A model generated the notes under the pieces. That model saw only the letters and a program-made list of their open reading frames with translations, did no database searches and had not been told where the DNA came from. From contig QAZA01000003.1 of assembly GCA_003054695.1 (NCBI GenBank), forward strand, positions 62,001 to 126,000: a DNA stretch of 64,000 nucleotides, read 5' to 3'. Below, one piece after another: positions 55,701 through 63,666 of the stretch; position 1 is the stretch's first letter; the number at the start of each line of letters is the position of its first letter. Both the position numbers and the translations under genes were made by a program. The stretch comes from Verrucomicrobia bacterium LW23. GTDB taxonomy: Bacteria > Verrucomicrobiota > Verrucomicrobiia > Methylacidiphilales > UBA1321.

Positions 55701-57101
55701 GCCAAGCTTAAGGCGTTGAAACCGCAAGGCTTTACGCCGGGCGGCACCCCCAAATACAGCTTCACCGCGATGACACCGATGCCCGAAGCAATGAGCACGG
55801 GCTATCGCAAGAACTACAGCTCCGCCATGCCCAGCGCGGATAACAAGACCATCCTCGTGAATCTGGAGGACAAGAAGCACCCCGCGGGCAACCTGTGGAA
55901 CTGCTTTGATCTGGCCACCGGCAAGCTGCTGTGGAGCTACCCCAACCCTTATTTTCAGGTGCACGGCAGCCACAAGGCGCCGGCGCCGGAGGCCGGGCTG
56001 TTCCGCGGCGCGTTTAACCCCGTGGGTGCGGCCAGGCAGCCAGGCGTTGGGCCCTACTGGGGGATTAACGGCAACCTGGGCGAGTGGTGGGCGCTGAGCT
56101 CCGAAGGCTTTTTCGTCACGGGCATCTTTAGCGGCAACGTGTTTGAATGGAAGTGGCCCAACGCCCCCGCCCCCGGCACCGACATGACGCGCCTGCCCGC
56201 CGGCAGCGGTGGCGAGGACTTTGGCGGCAGCCTTACGCAGGGCAAGGACGGCAACGTGTACATCCAGTCCGGCAAAATCGGCATCTGGAACCTGGCCCTC
56301 ACAGGACTGGAGAAGACCGTAGCCATCCCCGGCGGCGCCATCAGCATAACGGAAGCCGATACAAAGAAAGCACTTACGCTGCGCGAGCAGGCGCTGCAGG
56401 CCACCGCTGGCGGAAGCGTTACCGCAGCAAAGGCCACCATCACGTTTACGGGCAACCTGGACGCCGACTTTAAAGGCGCCGCGCTGCTGGACTACCAGAA
56501 AACCGCCGACGCAAGTGTCCGCACCGCACTGGCTTACGACGACAAGAAGCTGTACGTGGCGTGGAAGGTGAAGGACTCCACACCCTGGGTGAACGGCGCG
56601 CCCGATATCTCCCAGATGTACGCCTGCGGCGACACCGTCGATCTGCAGCTGGGCACGTCGGCGGAGGCGGACCCCAAGCGCAAAAAGGCGGTGGAAGGCG
56701 ACATCCGCCTCTCCATCGGCAACTTCCAGGGCAAGCCGACGGCGGTGCTCTACCGGTTCGTCAGCAGCAAGGAGAAGAAACCCCGCACCTTTAGCAGCGG
56801 CGTGGTGCAAGGCTGGCAGGTGGATTATGTGGACGTGCTCGCGACGGAAATCAACGTAAAGGTGGATGCCGGAAAGGGTTACACCGTGGAGGCGGCCATC
56901 CCGCTGGAAGCGCTCGGCCTGGCCCTGAAGCCCGGTGCCCCCACCACACTGCGTGGCGACTTCGGCGTCACGCACGGCGACCCGGCCGGCGTCCGCACCC
57001 GCCTCCGCACGTACTGGTCCAACCAGCAAACCGGCCTCGTCGACGACGTGGTATTTGAGTTGCAGCCCGAGCCCGGCAACTGGGGCGACATCGTCTTCTA
57101 G
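52764..57101 (+). CDS. Very large secreted protein with carbohydrate-binding-like domains at both ends
   Basis: The 1445-residue protein has a signal peptide (about 1-37, ending AFA). A CBM9-like sandwich lies at about 45-265 (AVTIDGEFAADWDLSGG..., YSQEMAIPWKLLSP...) and a FlgD-type Ig fold at about 310-395 (GYVSLNILDSNGVVVRHLL, VPAGEYTWKA). A long beta-propeller-like region runs to about 1200, with repeats such as VPTSVVTDGQRMYLACNG, LAPTGMCVDPQGKLWV. A second CBM9-like sandwich (about 1210-1445; RTALAYDDKKLYVAWKVKDSTPW, YTVEAAIPLEALGLA) ends the chain. No catalytic motif is recognised, so a binding, scaffolding or unusual lyase-type role on extracellular glycans is likely. Confidence 0.75.
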   Translation: MTLRALSTSSSRARFSWRALAAALAAATLCPMPGAFATETENRGLRVLPKPAAAVTIDGEFAADWDLSGGIFACGQLEHLRDDSSVWFHAMYDAENLYILARWKDPTPINNPEALGGHGFNGDCLQFRCILFPDNPAEKSITWWDAWRDNKGRMVVGREAPGKTNGAPDNNQLPRMANATEEGVKMAFRKDDDGRGYSQEMAIPWKLLSPAGRAPKVGERFKLTLEPNFTAGQYGRITIKDIFADEAKAPDRIFTFRAYKDWGWATIAPDGKVEPQPVRTADGRTFPVTMSEGLPTVDWTGLIQRFEWPGFKALTFDMPFNGYVSLNILDSNGVVVRHLLTQSARDKGPVTVQWDGLTNATYRTPGQPVPAGEYTWKAIAHPGATLTLRGWASFSGKAPWQATPEDFWLGDHGVPTSVVTDGQRMYLACNGAEGGRHLISTDFDGKLIWSLQNTTGSGDPNVIAVDGGVVFVLHPKSTWLREGKSVLISRVDAKTGAYVNWQGSDSHMLLPKNAFGDEANALDHLVGMDVRDGKIYGTTGDFTIYPTEISDWKELLSKIDADEELSNAVLSTLTPHERETIKRFLGNKNAKAGDLFGNTGNFGTKLLGKINALLSSKTLVPGTADLKNMALRAQKNREALEQRLAPCISKVDHRVVIMDAATGKLERSFPLPLAAAIRVADSKLAYVACGDEIRAVDLANGTSKAVLTGLSNPRSISLDPAGRLLVSLGAPENQVVVYELDRDAKSGTIAGTAKEVARIGGKGGRHLGPWEKDKLLAPTGMCVDPQGKLWVMEANEHPKRVSVWAYGDGKSAPTATTLVRDFFGPTHYGASGGAVNPRDPDVMVGEGCEWRIDPKGGPAQCLGTFDENFHGFAAFREGANGKLYLVTNTMRYGVGDITVWERLGDGKYQKRAELRNDAKGEGENPKVGASDLWTDLNDDGKEQPEEVQHHPGALYAAGSNCWSLNLGPDLTLYPFDNSDAKLKALKPQGFTPGGTPKYSFTAMTPMPEAMSTGYRKNYSSAMPSADNKTILVNLEDKKHPAGNLWNCFDLATGKLLWSYPNPYFQVHGSHKAPAPEAGLFRGAFNPVGAARQPGVGPYWGINGNLGEWWALSSEGFFVTGIFSGNVFEWKWPNAPAPGTDMTRLPAGSGGEDFGGSLTQGKDGNVYIQSGKIGIWNLALTGLEKTVAIPGGAISITEADTKKALTLREQALQATAGGSVTAAKATITFTGNLDADFKGAALLDYQKTADASVRTALAYDDKKLYVAWKVKDSTPWVNGAPDISQMYACGDTVDLQLGTSAEADPKRKKAVEGDIRLSIGNFQGKPTAVLYRFVSSKEKKPRTFSSGVVQGWQVDYVDVLATEINVKVDAGKGYTVEAAIPLEALGLALKPGAPTTLRGDFGVTHGDPAGVRTRLRTYWSNQQTGLVDDVVFELQPEPGNWGDIVF

Positions 57102-57492
57102 GCTGTCGACAGTCGAAGCCGAATCGCACGCCAGGATCTCGCCATCCCCTCCGTGCAATCCGTGGCTCAATGTCAGCTTAAAGGGACTTATCAACCACGG
57201 AAAGCACGGATTACACGGAGGGGAAATAGGGTGACTCTTCTCTGCGGCCGGTCGAATCTCGTTGGATATTGCTATGCAGAGCAGGTCTAAGGATTGATTT
57301 GCAGTGCAAACAGATCGCCTCTGCCCGCCGTTTTCATTGCCCCCAACGCAGGCTTGGGGTATCATGAACCAGCTGTTGTCGCCGGAAACAGCGGCTCTGA
57401 CTGGCGCTTTGCCCTTCAGGCACAACCACTTACGCGCAAATCACCTGTAGCGCGCAGGTGCGTCTCTCCGCAAATGATCGATCGAATCTGAA
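57102..57492. other. Intergenic region with a CACGGA-type inverted repeat
   Basis: No gene is supported between the giant secreted protein and acs. The main feature is the inverted repeat at 57145-57222. The remainder (about 57225-57492) is AT-richer and should hold the acs promoter, but no clear -35/-10 pair was identified. Confidence 0.4.
57145..57222. repeat. Inverted repeat built of CACGGA units
   Basis: Left arm CCCCTCCGTGCAATCCGTG (57145-57163) and right arm CACGGATTACACGGAGGGG (57204-57222) are inverted with 18 of 19 positions matching, 40 bp apart. Inside the right half CACGGA recurs three times at a 9-bp period (from about 57194). Similar CCACGGA...CACGGA strings are, to my knowledge, frequent in intergenic DNA of environmental bacteria. 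It could form a large hairpin after the upstream gene. Confidence 0.6.
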
Positions 57493-59451
57493 ATGACTAC
57501 CCCCCACAATATCGAGTCGGTTCTCAAGGAAAACCGTGTCTTCCCCCCGAGCGAGGCGTTTTCGCAACAGGCCCACATCAAAAGCCTGGATGAGTACAAG
57601 GCGTTGTACAAGAAGTCGATCGATGAACCCGAGGTCTTCTGGGCCGAGCAGGCCGAAGCGGTGCACTGGTTTAAAAAGTGGGACAAGGTCCTCGATTGGA
57701 ACCTGCCCGACGCAAAATGGTTTATAAATGCCACAACCAACGCCAGTTACAACTGTCTGGACCGCCACCTCACCGGCCCCCGCCGCAACAAGGCCGCCCT
57801 TATTTGGGAGGGCGAACCCGGCGACAGCGCAACGCTGACCTACCAGCAGCTGCATCGCGAAGTGTGCATCATGGCCAACGTGCTGAAAAAGTACGGCATT
57901 ACCAAGGGCGACCGCGTTATCATTTACATGCCGATGATCCCCGAAGCGGCCGTCGCCATGCTGGCCTGCGCGCGCATCGGCGCCCCGCACAGCGTGGTGT
58001 TCGGCGGCTTTGGCGCCGAGGCGCTGAAGGAGCGCATTAACGACAGCGGCGCCAAGGTGATGATCACCGCCGACGGCGGCTTCCGCCGCGGCAAGATTGT
58101 GCAGCTGAAGCCCAACGCCGACACCGCCGCGGAAGGCACCCCCGCGCTGGAGAAAGTGCTTGTGGTTCAACGCACAAAGCAGGACGTAAGCATGAAGGAG
58201 GGCCGCGACTTCTGGTGGCACGACGAGCGCAAAACCGTCAGCGACAAGTGCGAAGCCGAGCAGCTGGACAGCGAGCATCCGCTCTACATCCTCTACACCA
58301 GCGGCAGCACCGGCAAGCCCAAGGGCATTCAGCACACGACCGGCGGTTACCTGGTAGGTACGACGCTTACGACAAAGTATGTATTCGATTTGAAGGATGA
58401 GGATATCTATTTTTGCACAGCGGATATCGGATGGGTTACCGGCCATAGCTATGTCGTCTACGGTGTGCTGAGTAACGGCGGCACCAGCCTGATGTACGAA
58501 GGCGCACCGGATACGCCGAACCCCGACCGCTGGTGGGACATCATTGCCAAGTACAAGGTCAACATCCTCTACACAGCGCCTACCGCCGTTCGCGCCTTTA
58601 TCAAGTGGGGCGATGACTGGCCCAAGAAGCACGACCTGAGCAGCTTGCGCCTGCTGGGCAGCGTGGGAGAGCCGATCAATCCGGAAGCCTGGATGTGGTA
58701 TTACAACGTCATCGGCGGCGGCCGTTGCCCGATTGTCGATACATGGTGGCAGACGGAAACAGGCGCTCACATGATCACGCCGCTCCCCGGTGCAACGCCT
58801 CTCAAACCCGGCTCCGGCTCCCTGCCCTTCTTTGGCGTAGACGCCGCGATTGTGGACGACGATGGGAAGGAAGTGCCCGCGAACGCCGGCGGCAAACTGG
58901 TCATCCGCAAGCCCTGGCCCAGCATGCTGCGCACCATCTATAAGGATCACGACCGCTTCGTCAACACCTACTGGTCGGAAGTGCCCGGCGTTTACCTGGC
59001 CGGCGACGGCGCGCGCCGTGACGAAGACGGCTATTTCTGGATCGTCGGTCGTATCGACGACGTGCTGAACGTGGCCGGCCACCGCCTGGGCACCAGCGAA
59101 GTGGAAAGCGCCCTGGTAAGCCACCCCGCCGTGGCAGAAGCCGCCGCCGTTGGCCGCCCGGATGAACTTAAGGGCCAGGCACTTGTGGTGTTTATCACGC
59201 TGAAAGTCGGCGTGCCTCCCACCGATGCGCTGAAGAAGGAACTGCGCGATCACGTCGCCCGCGAGATCGGACCGATCGCGCGCCCGGACGACATCCGCTT
59301 TGCCGAGGGCCTGCCGAAGACGCGCTCAGGCAAAATCATGCGCCGCATCCTCAAAGACATCGCCGCAGGCGCCCAGGTCAAGGGCGACGTGACGACGATG
59401 GAGGACCTGAACGTCGTCGCCAAGCTCAGCGCCTCCAGCGGCGACGAGTAG
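57493..59451 (+). CDS. acs: Acetyl-CoA synthetase (AMP-forming)
   Basis: The enzyme activates acetate to acetyl-AMP and then acetyl-CoA in the cytoplasm. At 652 residues it has the normal Acs length. Visible motifs are the phosphate-binding [74 protein letters not shown] at the hinge between the two adenylation half-domains, and [13 protein letters not shown] with the catalytic Lys that protein acetylases control. It is transcribed alone and ends at a strong inverted repeat. Confidence 0.97.
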   Translation: MTTPHNIESVLKENRVFPPSEAFSQQAHIKSLDEYKALYKKSIDEPEVFWAEQAEAVHWFKKWDKVLDWNLPDAKWFINATTNASYNCLDRHLTGPRRNKAALIWEGEPGDSATLTYQQLHREVCIMANVLKKYGITKGDRVIIYMPMIPEAAVAMLACARIGAPHSVVFGGFGAEALKERINDSGAKVMITADGGFRRGKIVQLKPNADTAAEGTPALEKVLVVQRTKQDVSMKEGRDFWWHDERKTVSDKCEAEQLDSEHPLYILYTSGSTGKPKGIQHTTGGYLVGTTLTTKYVFDLKDEDIYFCTADIGWVTGHSYVVYGVLSNGGTSLMYEGAPDTPNPDRWWDIIAKYKVNILYTAPTAVRAFIKWGDDWPKKHDLSSLRLLGSVGEPINPEAWMWYYNVIGGGRCPIVDTWWQTETGAHMITPLPGATPLKPGSGSLPFFGVDAAIVDDDGKEVPANAGGKLVIRKPWPSMLRTIYKDHDRFVNTYWSEVPGVYLAGDGARRDEDGYFWIVGRIDDVLNVAGHRLGTSEVESALVSHPAVAEAAAVGRPDELKGQALVVFITLKVGVPPTDALKKELRDHVAREIGPIARPDDIRFAEGLPKTRSGKIMRRILKDIAAGAQVKGDVTTMEDLNVVAKLSASSGDE

Positions 59452-59470
59452 GCCCTTCGGATCAGCAATC

Positions 59471-59509
59471 CGGGTTGTATCCCCTTTGTTTACAAGGAGA
59501 TACAACCCG
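59471..59509. terminator. Bidirectional terminator between convergent genes
   Basis: CGGGTTGTATC (59471-59481) and GATACAACCCG (59499-59509) form a perfect 11-bp stem that extends through CCTT/AAGG pairs across a short loop containing a T-rich part. It lies 19 bp after acs and 14 bp before the stop codon of the convergent SGNH gene, so it can end both transcripts. Confidence 0.75.
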
Positions 59510-59523
59510 CGCAGCAAGTTTGT

Positions 59524-60297
59524 CTACTTGCCCAGCGCCTTGCGGATTTCCCCCGCCACCTGCTCGCCCAGCATTTTCGATCCAGCATCCGTAAAGTGCA
59601 CATTGGCAGGGCGTTGCGCTTCCTTCAGGCGCGGAGCCACCAGGGCGTGCAGGTCGTTAACGGGGATGCCTTCCTCCTTCATGATCTGCAGCGCTGCCTC
59701 GTTGTAGGGAAGCTCCGCGGCGGCCTTGCGGCCGGTCGGGCCCTGGTCGGCGCCGGGCGGCACAGGGGTGGTAGTGGCCCAGATGAGCCTGGCACCCGTG
59801 GCCTTGAGACGGTGCACCAGTTGGCGAAGATTTGTCTTATACTCCTCCAACGGAACCTGTTGCGTCGGCTTCCCCGACTGCTGCTTCACATCGTGCAGCC
59901 CCCAGTTAAAGTGAATGACGCTGAATTTAACGTTGCCCAGCCACCCATCCAGGTTGGCCAGCGCGGAGTCCGTGGAGAGGCGCAGCCCGTTTTTGGGCCG
60001 CACCGTCATTTCCTCGCTGCCCTTAATGCGGTAGACATTCGCCACGCCCGCAAGTGCCTTGGTGACAAAGGGTTGGTAGCCAATGCTGATGGAATCGCCC
60101 AGCAACAGCACGTTGGGCAGCGCGGGGTCCGGGCTGGCCGGGGCAAGGTGCTCGTAGGCGGGATCGGCCTGGGCGGCGGCGGCGAAGGCTTCGGTGGGAT
60201 TCATGGTGAGAGGCAGGAGGGCGAGCGGCAGCGTGAGCAGGATCGCCCGGGCCAGGTTCGTAGGCATCATCGACAGCATTAACAGCTTGTGCGCCAT
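59524..60297 (-). CDS. Secreted SGNH/GDSL hydrolase
   Basis: The 257-residue protein has a signal peptide (about 1-40, AFAAAA region). Block I is LLLGDSISIGY with the nucleophilic Ser, block III NWGLHD (Asn of the oxyanion hole), and block V NVHFTDAGSK with catalytic His and, three residues before it in the family, an Asp-equivalent position replaced by Ala. SGNH enzymes remove acyl groups from polysaccharides or lipids; members of this kind are frequent next to glycan-degrading genes. It is the last gene of a minus-strand group and lies 43 bp after the deaminase-like gene. Confidence 0.85.
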   Translation of the reverse strand: MAHKLLMLSMMPTNLARAILLTLPLALLPLTMNPTEAFAAAAQADPAYEHLAPASPDPALPNVLLLGDSISIGYQPFVTKALAGVANVYRIKGSEEMTVRPKNGLRLSTDSALANLDGWLGNVKFSVIHFNWGLHDVKQQSGKPTQQVPLEEYKTNLRQLVHRLKATGARLIWATTTPVPPGADQGPTGRKAAAELPYNEAALQIMKEEGIPVNDLHALVAPRLKEAQRPANVHFTDAGSKMLGEQVAGEIRKALGK

Positions 60298-60340
60298 GGG
60301 GCTATCTTATTCTTGCGGCCCGCGAGGCCCGGCTCTTCGG

Positions 60341-60784
60341 CTACCACTCGGGCTTCCAGCTATGGTCCGTCAGCCAGTGCATGGGCATCAGCTCGCGCAG
60401 CAGCATTTTGCGGCCTTTGGGGAGGATGACGTGGGCGTTGGCGTTGCGGCTGTCGATTTGCAGCAGAAACTCGCGGCAGCGGCCGCAGGGGCTGAGGATC
60501 CAGTCCTTGCTGACGGCGACGATCGACTCGATCTGCGTCTCGCCGTGCTTGATCATCTCGGCGGCGGCGGCGTGCTCGGCGCAGAAGCCGATGCCGCACG
60601 TGAGGTGAATGCACACGCCGGTGTAGATGTTGCCCGAGACAGTACGGATAGCCGACGCGACGCCGCCGGCATCAAAATCGTGCCGCGAGAGAATCATTTT
60701 GCGCACAAAAGGGCGCGCGGCGTTGATAAGCTCCTGATCCTGCGGCGACCTCATGTATGCGTCACTTTCCATTGCAGCCTGCAA
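60341..60784 (-). CDS. Cytidine deaminase-like zinc enzyme
   Basis: The 147-residue soluble protein has the zinc and catalytic motifs of the cytidine deaminase fold: CAEHAAAAEM (Cys68 ligand, Glu70 proton shuttle) and PCGRCREFL (Cys100, Cys103). The Cys-Ala-Glu arrangement and length match the homotetrameric cytidine/blasticidin-S deaminase branch rather than tRNA or dCMP deaminases. Likely substrates are cytidine, deoxycytidine or a related base analogue; a role in salvage is the default. It lies 20 bp after the PATAN protein gene on the same strand. Confidence 0.88.
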   Translation of the reverse strand: MQAAMESDAYMRSPQDQELINAARPFVRKMILSRHDFDAGGVASAIRTVSGNIYTGVCIHLTCGIGFCAEHAAAAEMIKHGETQIESIVAVSKDWILSPCGRCREFLLQIDSRNANAHVILPKGRKMLLRELMPMHWLTDHSWKPEW

Positions 60785-60804
60785 ATCGGCGTGCGGCGTG
60801 CGAG

Positions 60805-61524
60805 TTAGCCCGCCTGGGCCGTGCGATGTTCATCCGCCAGTCGCACTGCGTCCATCAGCAGCGCTTCCCATTTCTTGAAGATGGTCCGCTCCACCTTACT
60901 GTGCGTATCCACCTCGTGGAACGTGCCGTTTTGCCACTTAAGGATGGCGTTGAAGGCGTCAGCGCCGTCCAGCGTGGAGGTTTTGGCATGCACAATCTCG
61001 CCGTTCTCGAAGAAAATCACGCCCGTCTCGTTCAGCGGATTGGTGATAAGCAGAGCCGTTGTAGCCTTCGCAAAACACTTGACCTGAATGAGATCCGCAA
61101 GCTGCAGCTGGCGGATGGAGCCCGCGAACTTGCCGGGTGCCGCCGCGCTGTTGCCCAGCATGCTTTTAATGAGCTCGCCAAAGCTGATCATCTCAAAGGG
61201 CTTTTGCACGTAGCGCACGGAGCCTAGGTCGTGGATGTGGGGCTGGATGTCCTCATAGGGATCGCCCGAGACGAGGATGACTTTGACTTCCGGATACGCG
61301 GTCTTGACGTCGCCGACGAACTCGAACCCGTTGCCGTCCGGGAGGTTAAGGTGGACGATGAGGAGCGAAAAATCGAAGCGGGTGAGCAGGATATTCGCCT
61401 CGCCGATGGTGCGGGCGGGCAGGGCCGTCACATCGGGCAGGATGGTTTTGATGTAGTCTCGAATCATCTCGTTGAGCTTGGTTTGCTCCTCGAGAACGAG
61501 AACGTACCGGGATTTAAAATTCAT
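60805..61524 (-). CDS. Pseudo-receiver plus PATAN (DUF4388) protein
   Basis: The 239-residue protein has a receiver-like domain (about 1-120) with E12-E13, Ser86 and Lys108 (YVQKPFE), but the phospho-acceptor Asp is replaced by His58 (LLIVHLNLPDGNGF). It is therefore probably not phosphorylated in the normal way. A PATAN/DUF4388 domain follows (about 131-215; LQLADLIQVKCFAKATTALLIT, GVIFFENGEIVHAKT). PATAN regulators in cyanobacteria act on motility and phototaxis by protein contact. The gene follows an Hpt-domain gene on the same strand, a suggestive phosphorelay context despite the missing Asp. Confidence 0.85.
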   Translation of the reverse strand: MNFKSRYVLVLEEQTKLNEMIRDYIKTILPDVTALPARTIGEANILLTRFDFSLLIVHLNLPDGNGFEFVGDVKTAYPEVKVILVSGDPYEDIQPHIHDLGSVRYVQKPFEMISFGELIKSMLGNSAAAPGKFAGSIRQLQLADLIQVKCFAKATTALLITNPLNETGVIFFENGEIVHAKTSTLDGADAFNAILKWQNGTFHEVDTHSKVERTIFKKWEALLMDAVRLADEHRTAQAG

Positions 61525-61620
61525 CGTCGCGTGGTGGGGGGCAAAGGCTGGTGTCTAGCCGTACGGCAGGGCGTGTGGATGGGGCGCGTCGGTAGGTGGG
61601 TCGGGATGGGCATGCAGCAA

Positions 61621-62058
61621 TTATGCTGCCAGTTGAGACGCAGTTTTTTGCAGGGACTCGATTTGAAGGATGATCGGCTCCACATCCACGGGCCGTGCCG
61701 TGGGCAGGTGGGGGATGGCGGGCACATCCAGCAAGAGCTTTTTGATAAGCTCCACAACCGTCAGGGAGATCTTGGTGACCTGCGGCTGCAGCGCCTCAAT
61801 CCGCTGGGGCTCAACGCTTTCCAGCAGCGTTTTCATCGCCCCGGAGACGCGGCCGATGCGGAAGTGGCCGATGCTGTTTCCGGCCCCTTTAAGCGTATGG
61901 AACGAGCGGCGCAGGGTGCGGATCGAGCCCACATCCCCCTTGTTGCTGTGCCAGGTGTGCAAGGCCGTTTCGATGGTTTTGATAATTTCCTGCGCTTCCT
62001 CCACAAAAAACGGAAAGAGCTCAGTATCCACATTATCCTGGAAAAGGAAGTCGCTCAT
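61621..62058 (-). CDS. Hpt (histidine phosphotransfer) domain protein
   Basis: The 145-residue protein is a single Hpt four-helix bundle with the phospho-acceptor His54 in RRSFHTLKGAGNSIG, the usual HxxKG motif. The N-terminal FLFQDNVDTELFPFFVEEAQEII resembles ChpA/PilL-type Hpt modules, where such domains begin with an acidic helix. No kinase catalytic domain is attached, so it would shuttle phosphate from a separate kinase. It is the first gene of a minus-strand group with the PATAN pseudo-receiver protein. The C-terminal 30 residues lie outside the bundle. Confidence 0.88.
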   Translation of the reverse strand: MSDFLFQDNVDTELFPFFVEEAQEIIKTIETALHTWHSNKGDVGSIRTLRRSFHTLKGAGNSIGHFRIGRVSGAMKTLLESVEPQRIEALQPQVTKISLTVVELIKKLLLDVPAIPHLPTARPVDVEPIILQIESLQKTASQLAA

Positions 62059-62578
62059 AGTCGGGAAAACAGCGGAATGTTCTGGGGCGGGAACGGCCAG
62101 GCAACAGGCGGAACAGAGCGGCTTCCGGCGATTGGCGGCAGGGATGAAATTCGCAGCAAGGGTTTCGTCGTGGCTAAGGAGTATCGGTGCAGTGGTGCGG
62201 GGATGAAGGGCAAGCTGTTACAATCGCGAAACTTTTTGTTCCCGATCGCATCGCCCCCTGCCGTGAGTCACTCCGCGAGTCACTCGATTGCGCCCCTTCT
62301 CCGCGGCAAAATGGCTAAGGCAGGCCAGCCTTCCCCTGCATTAAACAAATGATACAGCTATCTGACAAGTATGTAACGCAAATAAACGACAATTCTTGTT
62401 ATTGCGACTATGGCATTTTTTGTTTACCGGGCCCTTTCAGGTCGGAGGTCGCCTCAAAGAGGCCCAACATTCTACCCGTAGAATGAAGCTGCGATGTACA
62501 TTCATTGCCATTTAGGCCATGCTTTGCCAGCAACACAGTAGGAAATCCCCTGTTGAGCGCTTCCCTAATATCTTGATT
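62059..62578. other. Intergenic region with an operator-like palindrome
   Basis: About 520 bp between divergent genes, partly AT-rich (62340-62430), holding the promoters of the Hpt gene (minus) and the GH172-like gene (plus). The only distinct feature is the palindrome at 62468-62485. An in-frame upstream ATG of the GH172-like gene at 62519 also falls here. No gene or RNA recognised. Confidence 0.4.
62468..62485. promoter_or_regulatory. Perfect 18-bp palindrome upstream of the GH172-like gene
   Basis: CATTCTACCCGTAGAATG is an 8-bp inverted repeat with a 2-bp centre, 93 bp before the start at 62579. Its size and symmetry are those of a dimeric repressor operator. It does not resemble the ACTAATC/GATTAGT sites near 17.6 and 19.0 kb, so a different regulator would bind it. 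No regulator gene is adjacent. Confidence 0.5.
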
Positions 62579-63649
62579 ATGAGCATCCTGCAACCGCTGG
62601 ACTCCCTTGCGCTGCTAAGCGGCGCTGTCAGCCGGTCTATCAGCCCGGAAAACTTTAGCGGCGAGCCCGGCAAGGGCGCCATGGCGGCACCGACTGGCGA
62701 CTCGCACCCCGCCCGGGAACTGGGCGTTGGCTGGAAAGTTTCGCCCAATGTCGGCATTGAGCCCGGCACCACCTTTACGCTCGCCGACATCACCGGGCCG
62801 GGGCAAATCCAGCACATCTGGATGACGCCCACCGGCAAGTGGCGCGATTCCATCCTGCGCTTTTACTGGGACGACGCGGAGCACCCCTCCGTGGAGTGCC
62901 CGGCGGGTGACTTTTTTGCCTGCGGCTGGGGCAAATACGCGCCCCTTACCTCGCTGGCCGTGTGCGTTAACCCGGGCAGCGCATTTAACTGCTACTGGCC
63001 GATGCCTTTTGCCCGCCGGTGCCGCATTACGATGGAGAATATTGCCCCGGAGGCGATGCGCCTGTACTATCAGGTGGACTACGAGCTGCGGCCGGTGCCG
63101 GAAAACGCCGCCTATTTCCACGCCCAGTTTCGCCGCGTTAACCCGTTGCCGTACAAGGACGTCTATACGATTCTGGACGGCGTGGAAGGCCAGGGCCACT
63201 ACGTTGGCACCTACATGGCGTGGGGCGTCAACAACAGTGGCTGGTGGGGCGAGGGCGAGATCAAATTCTACATGGATGGCGACCGCGAGTACCCGACGAT
63301 TTGCGGCACGGGCACGGAGGATTATTTCTGCGGGTCCTACAATTTCGAGAATCCGCAAACGAAACGCTATGAGACGTTTACGACGCCCTACGCGGGCCTG
63401 AGCCAGGTACTCATTCCGGACGGCCTGTACCAGTCGCAAATGCGCTTTGGTATGTACCGCTGGCACCTTACGGACCCGGTGCGCTTTAAGAAGGAGCTGC
63501 GGGTGACGATGCAGGCGCTGGGGTGGCGCAACGGCGGCCGCTTTTTGCCGCTGCAGGACGATATTGCGAGCGTGGCGTACTGGTACCAGTCCGTGCCCGC
63601 GCGCCCCTTTCCGGCGCTCCCGTCGCGGGATGCGCTGGAGGTGGTGTAA
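62579..63649 (+). CDS. DUF2961 protein, GH172-like glycoside hydrolase
   Basis: The ATG at 62579 gives a 356-residue protein starting MSILQPLDSLALLSGAVS; an in-frame ATG at 62519 would add 20 residues without similarity to the family. The DUF2961 double jelly-roll is recognisable by GPGQIQHIWMT, SILRFYWDDAEHPSVECPAGDFF, and then GEGEIKF (Glu225/227) and GTGTEDYF (Glu247), which likely correspond to the acidic catalytic pair of GH172 enzymes acting on fructose or arabinose-type linkages. No signal peptide is visible, so it should act on imported oligosaccharides in the cytoplasm. Substrate unknown. Confidence 0.88.
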   Translation: MSILQPLDSLALLSGAVSRSISPENFSGEPGKGAMAAPTGDSHPARELGVGWKVSPNVGIEPGTTFTLADITGPGQIQHIWMTPTGKWRDSILRFYWDDAEHPSVECPAGDFFACGWGKYAPLTSLAVCVNPGSAFNCYWPMPFARRCRITMENIAPEAMRLYYQVDYELRPVPENAAYFHAQFRRVNPLPYKDVYTILDGVEGQGHYVGTYMAWGVNNSGWWGEGEIKFYMDGDREYPTICGTGTEDYFCGSYNFENPQTKRYETFTTPYAGLSQVLIPDGLYQSQMRFGMYRWHLTDPVRFKKELRVTMQALGWRNGGRFLPLQDDIASVAYWYQSVPARPFPALPSRDALEVV

Positions 63650-63666
63650 GCGACGGGCACGCCTCG

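Noticed and set aside
55503-57425. 640-codon minus-strand frame opposite the giant secreted protein
   Set aside because: Antisense shadow with no recognisable domain; the plus-strand gene has a signal peptide and domain structure.
57430-59253. 607-codon minus-strand open frame opposite acs
   Set aside because: Antisense shadow of a well-conserved acs gene; no domain recognisable and biased composition.
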